NCBI GenBank assembly: GCA_963803495.1
Contig: CAWDMP010000001.1
Span: 310,001 to 374,000 of the forward strand
Direction of reading: 5' to 3'
From: Persicitalea sp963803495
GTDB lineage: Bacteria; Bacteroidota; Bacteroidia; Cytophagales; Spirosomataceae
DNA length: 64,000 bases
The notes beneath the pieces were generated by a model. The model saw only the letters and a program-made list of their open reading frames with translations, had not been told where the DNA came from and made no database searches. Below, piece by piece: positions 18,163 through 27,550 of the stretch. How positions within the stretch are numbered: the stretch's first letter is position 1; every line of letters begins with the position of its first letter. The position numbers and the translations under genes were made by a program.

Positions 18163-18732
18163 TTATTCGGCAGTCAGCGTACCGCGCAGAGCCCGTGGAA
18201 TGTCCACCGATGCAACGGGAATGGCTGGCTGGGAGAGGATCACGTAACCCTCTTGCTTGATGGCCGAAACCTTGATAGACCTGCCCAACTCTAGGCTCTT
18301 TACATTCAACTCGATGTAGTCAGGGATGTTCTCGGCCAAACCTTGAACTCGCAACTTACGCAATTTTTGGTTAAGTTTCCCACCTTTAATCACACCGGCG
18401 GCGGTTCCGGTCAATTTTATGGGTACGTCGATCTTGATTTCCTTACCCGGTACGATCTCCAGAAAATCGGCGTGCAGCAGCGAATCGTTCACCGGATGGA
18501 ACTGCGTGTCCTGCAAGATAGCCTGGCGGATTTCGCCTTCGATGTTCAATGTGACGTTGAATACGTCGCCCGTGGTCAATAGATCCCGGAACAACATGGC
18601 AGGTGCCTTGAAATGCACCTGCGAATCACCGCCGTACAACACGGCTGGAACGAGGCCTTCGGCGCGAATCTGCTGCGCTTCCGACCGACCGAGATTCGCT
18701 CTTCGATACCCTACAATCTCTAAACTTTTCAT
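18163..18732 (-). CDS. rplY: 50S ribosomal protein L25 (CTC type)
   Basis: 189-aa 5S-rRNA-binding ribosomal protein of the long TL5/CTC form, with an L25 N-terminal domain (GLVPAVLYGG) and a C-terminal beta domain (FLEIVPGKEIKIDVPIKLTG). The C-terminus is extended by a short hydrophobic tail. It is last in a minus-strand operon, 31 bases after prs; the prs-rplY pairing is a common arrangement in Bacteroidota. Confidence 0.95.
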   Translation of the reverse strand: MKSLEIVGYRRANLGRSEAQQIRAEGLVPAVLYGGDSQVHFKAPAMLFRDLLTTGDVFNVTLNIEGEIRQAILQDTQFHPVNDSLLHADFLEIVPGKEIKIDVPIKLTGTAAGVIKGGKLNQKLRKLRVQGLAENIPDYIELNVKSLELGRSIKVSAIKQEGYVILSQPAIPVASVDIPRALRGTLTAE

Positions 18733-18763
18733 ACTTAATGAATTAAAAAATGATTACTGAAAC

Positions 18764-19708
18764 TTACTGATTATTTAAAAAAAGAGAACTAATAGATTCG
18801 TGGTCACGGATGCGGCCGATGGCTTTCCCGAACAGGGGCGCAACCGAAATAATTTTTATTTTCTTGCTTTCCTGACGAAGCGGTAGCGTGTCGGTCACGA
18901 TCAGCTCCTCCAGCACCGATTTCTCGATGTTGTCGTATGCATCGCCCGACATCACCGGATGCGTGCAGATGGCCCGCACGGACTTGGCCCCCTTGTCGAG
19001 GATGATTTCTGCCGCCTTGCAAATCGTGCCACCGGTATCGATCATGTCGTCGAACAGTACCACGTTGGCGCCTTCGACTTCGCCGATGATCTGCATCGAG
19101 GCGATCTCATTGGCGCGCTTCCGGTACTTATCGCAGATCACCATGTCGGCGTTGAGGAATTTGGCGAAGTTGCGGGTCCGCGCCGCGCCGCCCACGTCGG
19201 GCGAGGCAATCAACAGATTGTCGAGCTTCAAGGCTTTGACGTACGGAATAAACACCGAGTTGGCTTCCAGGTTATCCACCGGAAAATCGAAGAAACCTTG
19301 AATCTGTCCCGCGTGCAGGTCGATCGTCATCAGACGGTCGACGCCCGAGGCTGTCAGCAAATTGGCGATCAGTTTGGCCGCAATGGCCACCCGGGGCTTG
19401 TCTTTGCGATCTTGGCGGGCGAAGCCGAAGTAGGGTAGTACCACCGTAACGTTGTGCGCCGAAGCGCGGCGGGCAGCATCCACCATCAACAACAGTTCTA
19501 ACAAGTTGTCGCTTGGCGGCGGCGTGGACTGAATCAAAAACACGTCACAACCCCGCACCGACTCGTCGTAAGCCGGGGAAATCTCCCCATCGCTGAATCG
19601 GCGGCAGGTATAGCCACCCAACGGGCGACCGTATTCCTTCGCGATGAGCTCGGATAGGTGAGTGGAGTTGCTCCCTGAAAAAATCTTAACGGTGTTGATA
19701 GCAGCCAT
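18764..19708 (-). CDS. prs: Ribose-phosphate pyrophosphokinase
   Basis: Makes PRPP from ribose 5-phosphate and ATP for nucleotide, His and Trp synthesis. 314 aa, the normal length. Visible motifs are FSDGEI, the ATP-site segment PYFGFARQDRKDKPR, the catalytic-loop region PDVGGAARTRNFAKFL and the PRPP loop VVLFDDMIDTGGTI. It is followed by rplY and preceded by PAP2 at 55 bases. No anomaly seen. Confidence 0.97.
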   Translation of the reverse strand: MAAINTVKIFSGSNSTHLSELIAKEYGRPLGGYTCRRFSDGEISPAYDESVRGCDVFLIQSTPPPSDNLLELLLMVDAARRASAHNVTVVLPYFGFARQDRKDKPRVAIAAKLIANLLTASGVDRLMTIDLHAGQIQGFFDFPVDNLEANSVFIPYVKALKLDNLLIASPDVGGAARTRNFAKFLNADMVICDKYRKRANEIASMQIIGEVEGANVVLFDDMIDTGGTICKAAEIILDKGAKSVRAICTHPVMSGDAYDNIEKSVLEELIVTDTLPLRQESKKIKIISVAPLFGKAIGRIRDHESISSLFLNNQ

Positions 19709-19763
19709 GAAATCAAAAAGTTGCGCAAAAGTAAGGAAAATTCGGGGATTAGATTGTCAGGTT

Positions 19764-20351
19764 CTAGGTATTTAGATCAGTTGTACTGTTTTGATTCTCA
19801 TAAAACTTGAAAATTGACCAAGCCAAAACGGCCATAACTATGCCAACAGAAGCTCCACCCAATGCATCCAATGGGTAGTGGACACCAACATAAATTCGAG
19901 AATACGCGTAGATGAAAGCCCAGGCGAACAGCCATCGGATGCCCGGCAGGGAACGGGTAGGCAAGAGGTTGAAGATCATGGCAATGCCGAATCCAGTGGC
20001 GGCATGCGAGGAAACAAACCCAAACGCCCCGCCGCATCCACCGGTCAAATGAACTAGCGATTCTATCAGGGGATCATGACAGGGGCGAGGCCGGGCAAAG
20101 TAGGGCTTCAAAACCGTGGAAGCCAGCTGGTCGGAAAGTGCAACCACAGCGATTATGCTAAGCAGATACCCAACCGCCCGGGTCTTGAAACGGGCGATTG
20201 TAGCGTAAATCAAGACCAGGTACAGCGGAATCCAGCTGAGCTTATTGGTAACCAAAGCCATCACGGTATCCCAAAAAGGAGTATGCAGACCATTAAGCCA
20301 TAGAAATAACCTTTGATCGGCGCCGACGATATGGTCGATGGTCTCGGTCAC
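19764..20351 (-). CDS. PAP2 family membrane phosphatase
   Basis: 195-aa inner-membrane protein with about five hydrophobic helices. The three PAP2 phosphatase motifs are visible: KPYFARPRP, a short VSSHAA block with the catalytic His, and SRIYVGVHYPLDAL. Family members dephosphorylate undecaprenyl diphosphate or phosphatidic and related lipid phosphates. The ATG overlaps the trpS stop by 4 bases, indicating translational coupling. Substrate not decidable from sequence. Confidence 0.9.
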   Translation of the reverse strand: MTETIDHIVGADQRLFLWLNGLHTPFWDTVMALVTNKLSWIPLYLVLIYATIARFKTRAVGYLLSIIAVVALSDQLASTVLKPYFARPRPCHDPLIESLVHLTGGCGGAFGFVSSHAATGFGIAMIFNLLPTRSLPGIRWLFAWAFIYAYSRIYVGVHYPLDALGGASVGIVMAVLAWSIFKFYENQNSTTDLNT

Positions 20352-21322
20352 GCGCCAAAACCAAGGGCCTGCCGCATCCGGCCGATGGTCTGCCGCGCAA
20401 CTACCCGCGCTTTTTCCTCACCTTCCTCCAGCTTAATCTCCAAGGCTTTATCATTATTCATGTAGTAGTCGAAGATTTCACGAGGCTCCTTGAATCTTTC
20501 GAGGATCACCTCGTGCAGCGCTTTTTTGGCGTGACCATAGCCGTAGTTACCACCTTCGTAGTTCCGCCGCATTTCCGCTACCTGATCGTCCGAGGCGACC
20601 AATGAGTATAATTGGAAAGTAAGATCAGTCGCCGGATTCTTCGGTTCTTCCATAGGTGTCGAGTCCGAAAGGATTTTCTTGATTACCTTTAATAGATCCT
20701 TTTCCCCCACAAAAATGTCGATGTAGTTGCCGTACGACTTGCTCATCTTCTGCCCGTCTACGCCCGGGATGACCATCAGCCGCTCGTCGATGCGCGACTC
20801 GGGCAGTACCAGAATTTCGCTGCCGACCTGGGCGTTCACCGCGGTGGCGATGTCCTTGGACATCTCGAGGTGTTGCTTCTGGTCCTTGCCGACGGGGACT
20901 ATATTGGCATCATATAACAGGATGTCGGCCGCTTGCAGCACGGGGTAGGTGAAAAGTCCGGCGTTGACGTCGGAGAGCTTTTCGGACTTATCCTTGAACG
21001 AATGCGCATTGGCCAGCATCGGATAGGGCGTGAAACAATTGAGGTACCAAGCCATTTCGGTGTGCTCCTGTACCCGAGACTGCCGCCAAAACGTATTGCG
21101 ATCGGTATCGAAGCCAAACGCCAGCCAGGTGGAGGCAATGGCGCGCACAAATTCATCACGCTTCTTACCGTCTTTCAGCGTCGTGAGCGAGTGCAGGTCG
21201 GCAATGAAAAAAAACGACTCGTTGTCGGGCTCGCGGGAGAGTTCGATGGCGGGCTGGATGGCCCCCAGTATATTGCCGAGGTGCGGACGACCGCTGCTTT
21301 GGATGCCGGTGAGGATGCGCAA
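20348..21322 (-). CDS. trpS: Tryptophan--tRNA ligase
   Basis: Class I aminoacyl-tRNA synthetase charging tRNA-Trp. 324 aa. The HIGH-type motif is PHLGN (in GIQSSGRPHLGNILGAI) and the KMSKS motif is GQKMSKSYGN. Translation begins at a TTG whose bases are also the last three of a short repeat shared with two other genes in the window. First gene of the trpS-PAP2-prs-rplY unit. Confidence 0.96.
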   Translation of the reverse strand: MRILTGIQSSGRPHLGNILGAIQPAIELSREPDNESFFFIADLHSLTTLKDGKKRDEFVRAIASTWLAFGFDTDRNTFWRQSRVQEHTEMAWYLNCFTPYPMLANAHSFKDKSEKLSDVNAGLFTYPVLQAADILLYDANIVPVGKDQKQHLEMSKDIATAVNAQVGSEILVLPESRIDERLMVIPGVDGQKMSKSYGNYIDIFVGEKDLLKVIKKILSDSTPMEEPKNPATDLTFQLYSLVASDDQVAEMRRNYEGGNYGYGHAKKALHEVILERFKEPREIFDYYMNNDKALEIKLEEGEEKARVVARQTIGRMRQALGFGA

Positions 21323-21353
21323 TTTTGAATGAGTGAATGAGTGAATTTTGAAT
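21320..21353 (-). repeat. CATTCACTCATTC leader repeat, copy 1 (trpS)
   Basis: Read on the minus strand, the 20 bases at 21339-21320 are CATTCACTCATTCAAAATTG, ending in the TTG start of trpS. The octamer CTCATTCA is partly repeated just upstream. Copies 2 and 3 precede dnaE and the GCS2-type gene. Confidence 0.75.
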
Positions 21354-21490
21354 ACATGATACGGCGGGGTACTACCAGCGAAAGAAAACCTATCAACGTA
21401 AAGACTACAAATTATAGACTTTTGCTACCGCTTTAAGCCGCAAAAATCGGTAAATTGTAGCGAAAAATTAAGAGGAACCGCTAAATTCTG

Positions 21491-21515
21491 GTAGAGACGC
21501 GATTTATCGCGTCTC
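21491..21515. repeat. Palindromic interspersed repeat, copy 1
   Basis: Perfect 10-bp inverted repeat GAGACGCGAT-TT-ATCGCGTCTC preceded by GTA. The same element recurs at 34866-34890. Both copies are intergenic. Confidence 0.75.
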
Positions 21516-21554
21516 ACACGCGAAAGCCAGCTAAAGCAAAGCAAGAAAAAATTA

Positions 21555-22229
21555 ATGCTACAAAAGAACACACTAACTTTTTTAAAAGACCTTGCCAAGA
21601 ACAACAACCGCGATTGGTTTCAAGAAAACCGCAAGCGCTACGACACGGCCAGGGCAGATTTTCTAGTCCTAGTGACCCAAGTACTTGACGAAACCGCCAA
21701 AATCGAGGAGCTAGGCAACACCCAACCTAAGGATTGCGTCTTTCGCATCAACCGGAATCTGATGTTTTCCAAGGACAAACGACCTTACAAAAATAACCTC
21801 AGCATGGCGATCGGGCCGGGCGGGCGGCATTCAGGGCGCATCGACTACTACTTGCGGATTCAGCCAGGCAATGAAACCTTCCTGGGCGCGGGGATGTGGA
21901 GTCCGACCCCGGAGCAATTGGCCAAATTTAGGCAGGAGATCGATTACAACGCCGCCGAATTGAGGAAGATCATTGAGAACGAGACGTTTCGTAACTACTT
22001 CCCCGAAATAGAAGGCGCAACCCTAAAGACCAGCCCAAAAGGTTTCAGCAAAGACCATCCCGAAATAGAACTCCTTCGCCGCAAAGAGTTGTTCTTCCTG
22101 CACCGATTCAAAGACAAAGAGGTACTTTCGAAAGACTTCGTTCCCAACATTATGCAGGGTATCAATACCATAAAACCGTATTGCGACTTCCTGAACTACA
22201 TTTTTCACGACGAAAAGGAAATAGTTTAG
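21555..22229 (+). CDS. DUF2461 (TIGR02453) family protein
   Basis: 224-aa cytoplasmic protein of the DUF2461 family, whose function is unknown. Typical features are an opening TLTFLKDLAKNNNRDWF, the central CVFRINRNLMFSKDKRPYKNN and a YYLRIQPGNETFLGAGMW strand pair. Single gene on the plus strand between a palindromic repeat and dnaE. Confidence 0.85.
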   Translation: MLQKNTLTFLKDLAKNNNRDWFQENRKRYDTARADFLVLVTQVLDETAKIEELGNTQPKDCVFRINRNLMFSKDKRPYKNNLSMAIGPGGRHSGRIDYYLRIQPGNETFLGAGMWSPTPEQLAKFRQEIDYNAAELRKIIENETFRNYFPEIEGATLKTSPKGFSKDHPEIELLRRKELFFLHRFKDKEVLSKDFVPNIMQGINTIKPYCDFLNYIFHDEKEIV

Positions 22230-22266
22230 TCGCGGTCGCGCGTTACATACGCAAACCAGAGTGAAA

Positions 22267-22301
22267 TATTCACTCATTCTAACATTCACTCATTCAAAAT
22301 T
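22267..22301 (+). repeat. CATTCACTCATTC leader repeat, copy 2 (dnaE)
   Basis: CATTCACTCATTCAAAATT at 22283-22301, with a degenerate partial copy (ATTCACTCATTCT) just upstream. The dnaE TTG start follows after 6 bases. Same orientation relative to the gene as copies 1 and 3. Confidence 0.75.
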
Positions 22302-22307
22302 AAAACG

Positions 22308-25300
22308 TTGCAATTCTCCCACCTCCACTGCCATACCCAATTCTCGCTGCTCGATGGCGCGGCGGACATCAAAAAGCTTTTCAAGAAAGCCAAAGAAGAC
22401 AATATGCCCGCCGTGGCGATCACCGACCACGGCAATATGTTCGGGGTGTTCGAATTTGTGGCCGAGGGCAACAAACAGGGCGTCAAACCGATCGTGGGTT
22501 GTGAATTCTACGTGGTCGAAGACCGCCACAAGCAGCAGTTCACTAAGGAAAAAAAGGACGTCCGGTACCACCAGCTGTTGCTGGCCAAAGACGAGATCGG
22601 GTACCGTAACTTGGTCAAGCTTTGTTCGCTGGGCTACATTGAAGGCATGTACGGCAAGTACCCACGCATCGACAAGCAACTCATCGAGCAGTACCACGAA
22701 GGACTCATCGCTACTACCTGCTGCATCGGAGCCTCGGTGCCGAAGGCTATTCTCAGAAGAGGCGAAGAGGAAGGCGAGCGGGAGTTCAAATGGTGGCTCA
22801 ATATGTTCGGCGAAGACTACTACGTCGAACTACAGCGCCACGACATCCGCGAGCAGCTTATCGTGAATGAAGCATTGGTCCGCTTTGCCCGCAAGCACAA
22901 CGTCAAGATCATCGCTTCCAACGATTCCCACTACGTAGAGCAGGAAGACTGGAATGCGCACGACATCTTGCTGTGTATCAACACGGGAGATAAAAAAAGC
23001 ACTCCTTCGGCCAAAGATTTCAACGAGGAGCAGGGGATTCCCAAAGGCTCGCGCTTTGCGTTTCATAACGACCAGTTCTACTTTAAGAACACGCAGGAAA
23101 TGACGCAGTTGTTTCACGACCTGCCCGAGTCGATCGACAATACCAACGAGATTGTGGGGAAGATCAAGAATCTGCAATTACAGAAAGACATTCTGCTACC
23201 CAACTTCCCAATTCCTGAGAAGTTCAAAACGCATACTTTGTCTGATTTTTCGGGCAAGAAGGAGCTGACGGCCGACGTACTGAATCAGTGGGAGTACCTC
23301 AAGCACATCACCTACGAAGGCGCACGCAAAAAGTACGGTACCATCACCGCCGAAATCGAGGAGCGCATCGACTTCGAGCTCGATGTCATTCGTAGTATGG
23401 GTTTTCCCGGCTACTTCCTAATCGTGGCCGACTTCATCGACGCGGGCCGCAAGATGGGCGTGTTCATTGGGCCGGGACGGGGCTCGGCGGCGGGTTCGGT
23501 GGTGGCCTATGCCACGGGTATCACCAACATCGACCCCATAAAGTACGATCTGCTGTTTGAGCGTTTCCTTAATCCCGACCGAATTTCACTCCCTGATATC
23601 GATACCGACTTCGACGACGAAGGTCGCCAAAAGGTCATCGATTATGTCGTCGATAAATACGGCAAGAACCAAGTGGCCCAAATCGTAACCTACGGTACGA
23701 TGGCGGCTAAGTCAGCCATCAAGGATGTCGCGCGGGTACTGGATTTTCCCCTTGCCGAAGCTAATGCACTAGTGAAGCTGGTGCCGGACAAGCCAGCTTA
23801 CAACATGACGTTGAACCGGATATTCAACTCGCCGCTCGAAGGCAACGACAGCCTGATGAAGCGTGAGGGCATCGGGTACGACGAGATGGAGAACGTCAAG
23901 CAAATGCGCAAGGTGGCCAAGGGTACCGACATGGCTGCCCAGGTACTTGCCGAGGCACAGAGACTCGAAGGTACCGTGCGCAACGTGGGCATTCACGCGG
24001 CGGGTATCATCATCGCCCCCAGCGACTTGACCGAAATCGTTCCCGTTTCGACTTCGAAGGAATCCGATCTTCTGATTACCCAGTACCAGGGCAAGATCAT
24101 CGAGGACGCGGGCGTCATCAAGATGGATTTTCTGGGGCTTAAAAACCTGACGATTATTAAAGAAGCGCTTGCGCCTCATCAAGCTCAATCACGACGTCGA
24201 AATCGAGATCGACGAGATTCCGTTGGACGATATGAAGGTATACGAGCTTTTCCAGCGCGGCGAGACCAACGCTATCTTCCAGTTTGAGTCGGATGGTATG
24301 AAGAAGTACATGCGCGAGCTGGTACCCGACCGCTTCGAGGACCTGATCGCCATGAATGCCCTGTACCGTCCCGGTCCGCTGGCTTACATTCCCAATTTTA
24401 TTCGCCGGAAGCACGGTCAGGAAGCGATCGAGTACGATTTGCCGGAGCTGGAGGAGTTTTTGGGCGATACGTACGGCATTACTGTGTACCAGGAGCAGGT
24501 GATGTTGCTCTCGCAGAAATTGGCCGGGTTCACCAAGGGACAGGCCGATACCTTGCGGAAGGCGATGGGGAAGAAGCAGATCGAGACGCTCAATAAGATG
24601 AAGGGGTACTTCATGGATGGCGGCGCGGAGCGCGGGCTGGACAAGAAGAAGCTCAACAAGATCTGGACCGATTGGGAAGCTTTTGCGTCCTACGCCTTTA
24701 ACAAATCGCACTCGACCTGCTATGCCTTCGTGGCCTACCAGACGGCCTACCTCAAGACGCACTACAAGGCCGAGTACATGTCGGCGGTGATGACGAGCTC
24801 GCTGGGCAACATCGAAAAGATTACCTTTTTCCTGGAAGAGTGCCGGAGTATTGGCATTCCCGTGCTCGGACCGGACGTCAACGAATCGGACCGGCAGTTC
24901 AACCCGAACCAGAAAGGCGAAATCCGCTTTGGACTCGCCGGAGTCAAAGGCTCGGGCGACGCGGCGGTCGAATCCATTATCGCCGAACGCGCGGCCAATG
25001 GTCCGTTCACCGATATATTCGACTTTATCACCCGCATCGACCTCCGCACGGTGAATAAGAAGACCATTGAAAGCCTGGCCTACGCCGGGGCGTTCGATTG
25101 TTTCACCGACATGCACCGGGCCCAATTCTTCGAAGCTGAGGTAGGGGACAGCAGCAACAGTAATCTGATTGAAAAACTCATTCGCTACGGCAATACGATT
25201 CAAGCCGAAAAAGAATCCGCCCAAGTGTCACTTTTTGGTGGCGTGGGCGGTGATGGTACTTCGGGGATGAGTAAGTTTTCGATTCCGGTAGTGGAGCAGT

Positions 25301-25968
25301 GGGGCGACTTACAAAAACTCCGCCACGAGCAAGAGGTTGTGGGTTTTTATATTTCGGGCCATCCGCTCGACAGCTTCCGGCTCGAGATGGACAATTTCTG
25401 CACCTGTACCCTCGAAAAAGTCATGGAGATTCCCGAGGAGATGACGCATCCCGTCTACCTGGGCAAGGACATCAGCATTGCAGGCATCGTCACGAGTGTG
25501 GTGGAGCGCGTCTCGAAGCGCGGCAGTCCGTTCGTGATATTCAAGATGGAAGATTACCGAGGCTCGCTGGAAATGTTACTCGGCGGCGACGATATGGTAC
25601 GCATGAAGAACTACCTGCAGGTCGGTAACTTCCTTTATATGAAAGGGAAGGTGCAGAGCCGGTACTACAACGAGGACCAGTTCGAGTTCAAAATCGCCAG
25701 CATCCAGCTACTCACCGAGATTCGGGAAAAGATGTGCAAGGAGGTTAAAGTATACTGTATGCTCGATCAGATCGACAAGCAATTCGTCACCATTCTGAAC
25801 GACGCGCTGAAAGTACATCCCGGCAAATGTACGCTGAGCCTATCGGTGCTCGATCCCGAGAGTCGGTTGGAGGTACAGATGCTGTCGAGGACCTACCAGG
25901 TAGATGCATCCAACGAATTGCTCGACACGCTGAAAGTACTGGAAGGCGTGGAGCTTTCGCTGAACTAA
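22308..25968 (+). CDS. dnaE: DNA polymerase III alpha subunit, one frameshift
   Basis: Replicative polymerase, about 1219 aa when joined. The N-terminal PHP domain opens FSHLHCHTQFSLLDGAADI. The catalytic palm aspartates are in LPDIDTDFDDEGR, and the fingers and tandem helix-hairpin-helix region follow (GVKGSGDAAVESI). The OB-fold near the C-terminus includes ISIAGIVTSVVERVSKRGSP. The frame breaks at about 24173-24176: …LTIIKEAL continues as RLIKLNHDVEIEID only one frame over, explained by one extra base in GCGCTTGCGCC. An essential gene should not be broken, so this is most likely a sequence error. TTG start at 22308. Confidence 0.95.
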
Positions 25969-26053
25969 GCTACCCGCCGCGCCATCAGGAACTTTTGGCC
26001 CGATGCGAAAGGTTTAGTATTTAAATTTAACAAACCACCTTGAAATTAAAATC

Positions 26054-26386
26054 ATGGCAAAAGCACTCGAAGTAACAGATAACAGTTTTGACGAACTCAT
26101 AAAGGGCGATAAGCCCGTATTAGTCGATTTTTGGGCCGAATGGTGCGGTCCCTGTAAGATGATCGGCCCGGTGGTCGAGCAACTGGCCGGTGAGTTTGAA
26201 GGCAAAGCCGTCATCGGAAAAATGGACGTCGACGCTAATTCGAAAGTACCCGCTAAATTCGGCATCCGCAGCATCCCCACCCTGATGATTTTCAAAGGCG
26301 GCGAACTGGTCGACAAAGTAGTCGGTGCGGTACCCAAGTCTGTCTTGGAGCAGAAACTGAACGAGCACATGACTGTTGTCAGCTGA
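26054..26386 (+). CDS. trxA: Thioredoxin
   Basis: 110-aa thioredoxin-fold disulfide reductase with the classic active site WCGPC in FWAEWCGPCKMIGPV, a cis-Pro loop SIPTLMIFKGG and a conserved Asp in LVDFWA. No signal peptide, so cytoplasmic. Lies 85 bases after dnaE with its own terminator downstream. Confidence 0.97.
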   Translation: MAKALEVTDNSFDELIKGDKPVLVDFWAEWCGPCKMIGPVVEQLAGEFEGKAVIGKMDVDANSKVPAKFGIRSIPTLMIFKGGELVDKVVGAVPKSVLEQKLNEHMTVVS

Positions 26387-26407
26387 GTAAAAGAAATATT
26401 TGATGAT

Positions 26408-26442
26408 AAAGCCCCGACTTATCTATGGTTGGGGCTTTTTTT
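26408..26442 (+). terminator. Intrinsic terminator after trxA
   Basis: Stem AAAGCCCCGAC / GTTGGGGCTTT (one G-T wobble) with a 9-base loop and a run of seven T. Confidence 0.85.
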
Positions 26443-26610
26443 GTGTGGATGTATACGTAATATCACTGTCGATCAGGCTTCTCGACGGAATTTACCATTC
26501 GTAGTACTTCTCCAATGCAGAAGTGAACTTACGATATTTGAAATTTTGTTTGGATATTGCATATCTGAGTTTGAAGGTTAAAAAATAGGAATTTATCACG
26601 ATCACATAGT

Positions 26611-26883
26611 ATGAGCAAAGCAAGACAAGTTAGATCGGACATTAAAATAGGAAACCTTGAGAAGCGTTTAGGTCTCGATCCCGGTTCAATTCGAAACCCG
26701 GATGGTACCGATGCCCGAAGTGATAAGAAGCTGGGTACGCTCAGGAAAGAGTTTGCCGATGCGAGAGGTAGGGTGGTGAAGACAAATCCGGCAATTTCTG
26801 CCAAGACGCTGACCAAGGCATCCAAAGCTGTCGAATCATTGAACTCTGGGAGCAACACGGCTAGAAATGGGCAAAGAAAGTGA
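26611..26883 (+). CDS. Small basic hypothetical protein, first gene of a two-gene cassette
   Basis: 90 aa, rich in Lys, Arg and Ser/Thr, no signal peptide or membrane segment. It begins MSKARQVRSDIKIGNLEKRL and ends in a Ser/Asn/Arg-rich tail. The pattern fits a small nucleic-acid-binding or antitoxin-like protein, but I do not recognise a family. Its 3' end overlaps the next gene by 17 bases, so the two are almost certainly co-translated. Confidence 0.6.
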   Translation: MSKARQVRSDIKIGNLEKRLGLDPGSIRNPDGTDARSDKKLGTLRKEFADARGRVVKTNPAISAKTLTKASKAVESLNSGSNTARNGQRK

Positions 26884-27511
26884 TTATGACCGCAATGTTT
26901 TCATAAACTGTGCTTTTGATTCAACATTTATTCATCATTTCCGGGCCATAGTTTTTACTATTCATAGTTGCGGTTTCATAGCACGTTGCGCTATGGAAAC
27001 GGGAAATGCAGAGGGAGTGCGCATTGATAAAATTATCAAAATTATTAAAGATTGTCGATACGGTATACACGATTTATCCTGTATCGAAATAACAGACCAA
27101 AGCCCTCTGCCGAGATTTAATATGCCTTACGAACTTGGTGTATTCATGGGATGCAAAGCTTTCGGTGGTGCATTACATAAGAAAAAGGATTTTATTGTTA
27201 CCGATTCTGTCCCCCACAGATATAAACGTTTGGTTTCAGATCTGGCTGGCTACGATTTTCCTACGTATGATCATAAAGACCTGAATTCCCTCATTAAGAT
27301 TATCAGGGACTGGCTTTATCACTCCAAGCCTAACAGCGTTCTGGGCTCACGCTTTCATCAGGAGAGGTATTCCAGATTCCTAACGGTTTTTCCTTTGCTT
27401 TGTGAAAAAATCGGTACTACCATTGATGTGATAGAGTTTGCAGAATATTATGCGCTCGTTAGCGCTTGGATTCAGCAAGAGAACTTTAAGCTGTTGGAAG
27501 AGGATAGTTGA
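26867..27511 (+). CDS. FINCxFD-type protein of unknown function, possible TIR/NDT-like fold
   Basis: 214 aa, cytoplasmic. It has a strand-helix opening NVFINCAFDSTFIHHFRAIV, a central RIDKIIKIIKDCRYGIHDLS and FNMPYELGVFMG. I recognise the pattern as a recurring uncharacterised bacterial family. The ELG segment after a flavodoxin-like start resembles the catalytic Glu-x-Gly of TIR and nucleoside 2-deoxyribosyltransferase-like proteins; this is inference only. Codons are visibly more AT-rich than in the flanking dnaE and operon genes, suggesting horizontal transfer. The upstream small gene overlaps it, forming a cassette that could be a toxin-antitoxin or defence pair. Confidence 0.6.
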   Translation: MGKESDYDRNVFINCAFDSTFIHHFRAIVFTIHSCGFIARCAMETGNAEGVRIDKIIKIIKDCRYGIHDLSCIEITDQSPLPRFNMPYELGVFMGCKAFGGALHKKKDFIVTDSVPHRYKRLVSDLAGYDFPTYDHKDLNSLIKIIRDWLYHSKPNSVLGSRFHQERYSRFLTVFPLLCEKIGTTIDVIEFAEYYALVSAWIQQENFKLLEEDS

Positions 27512-27550
27512 CTCATCCCAATTTCATTCACAAGGTACTTGCCACAACAT

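Noticed and set aside
26867..27511. Calling the FINCxFD protein a restriction enzyme
   Set aside because: No PD-(D/E)xK or HNH motif is visible; TIR/NDT similarity is the better, still unproven, idea.
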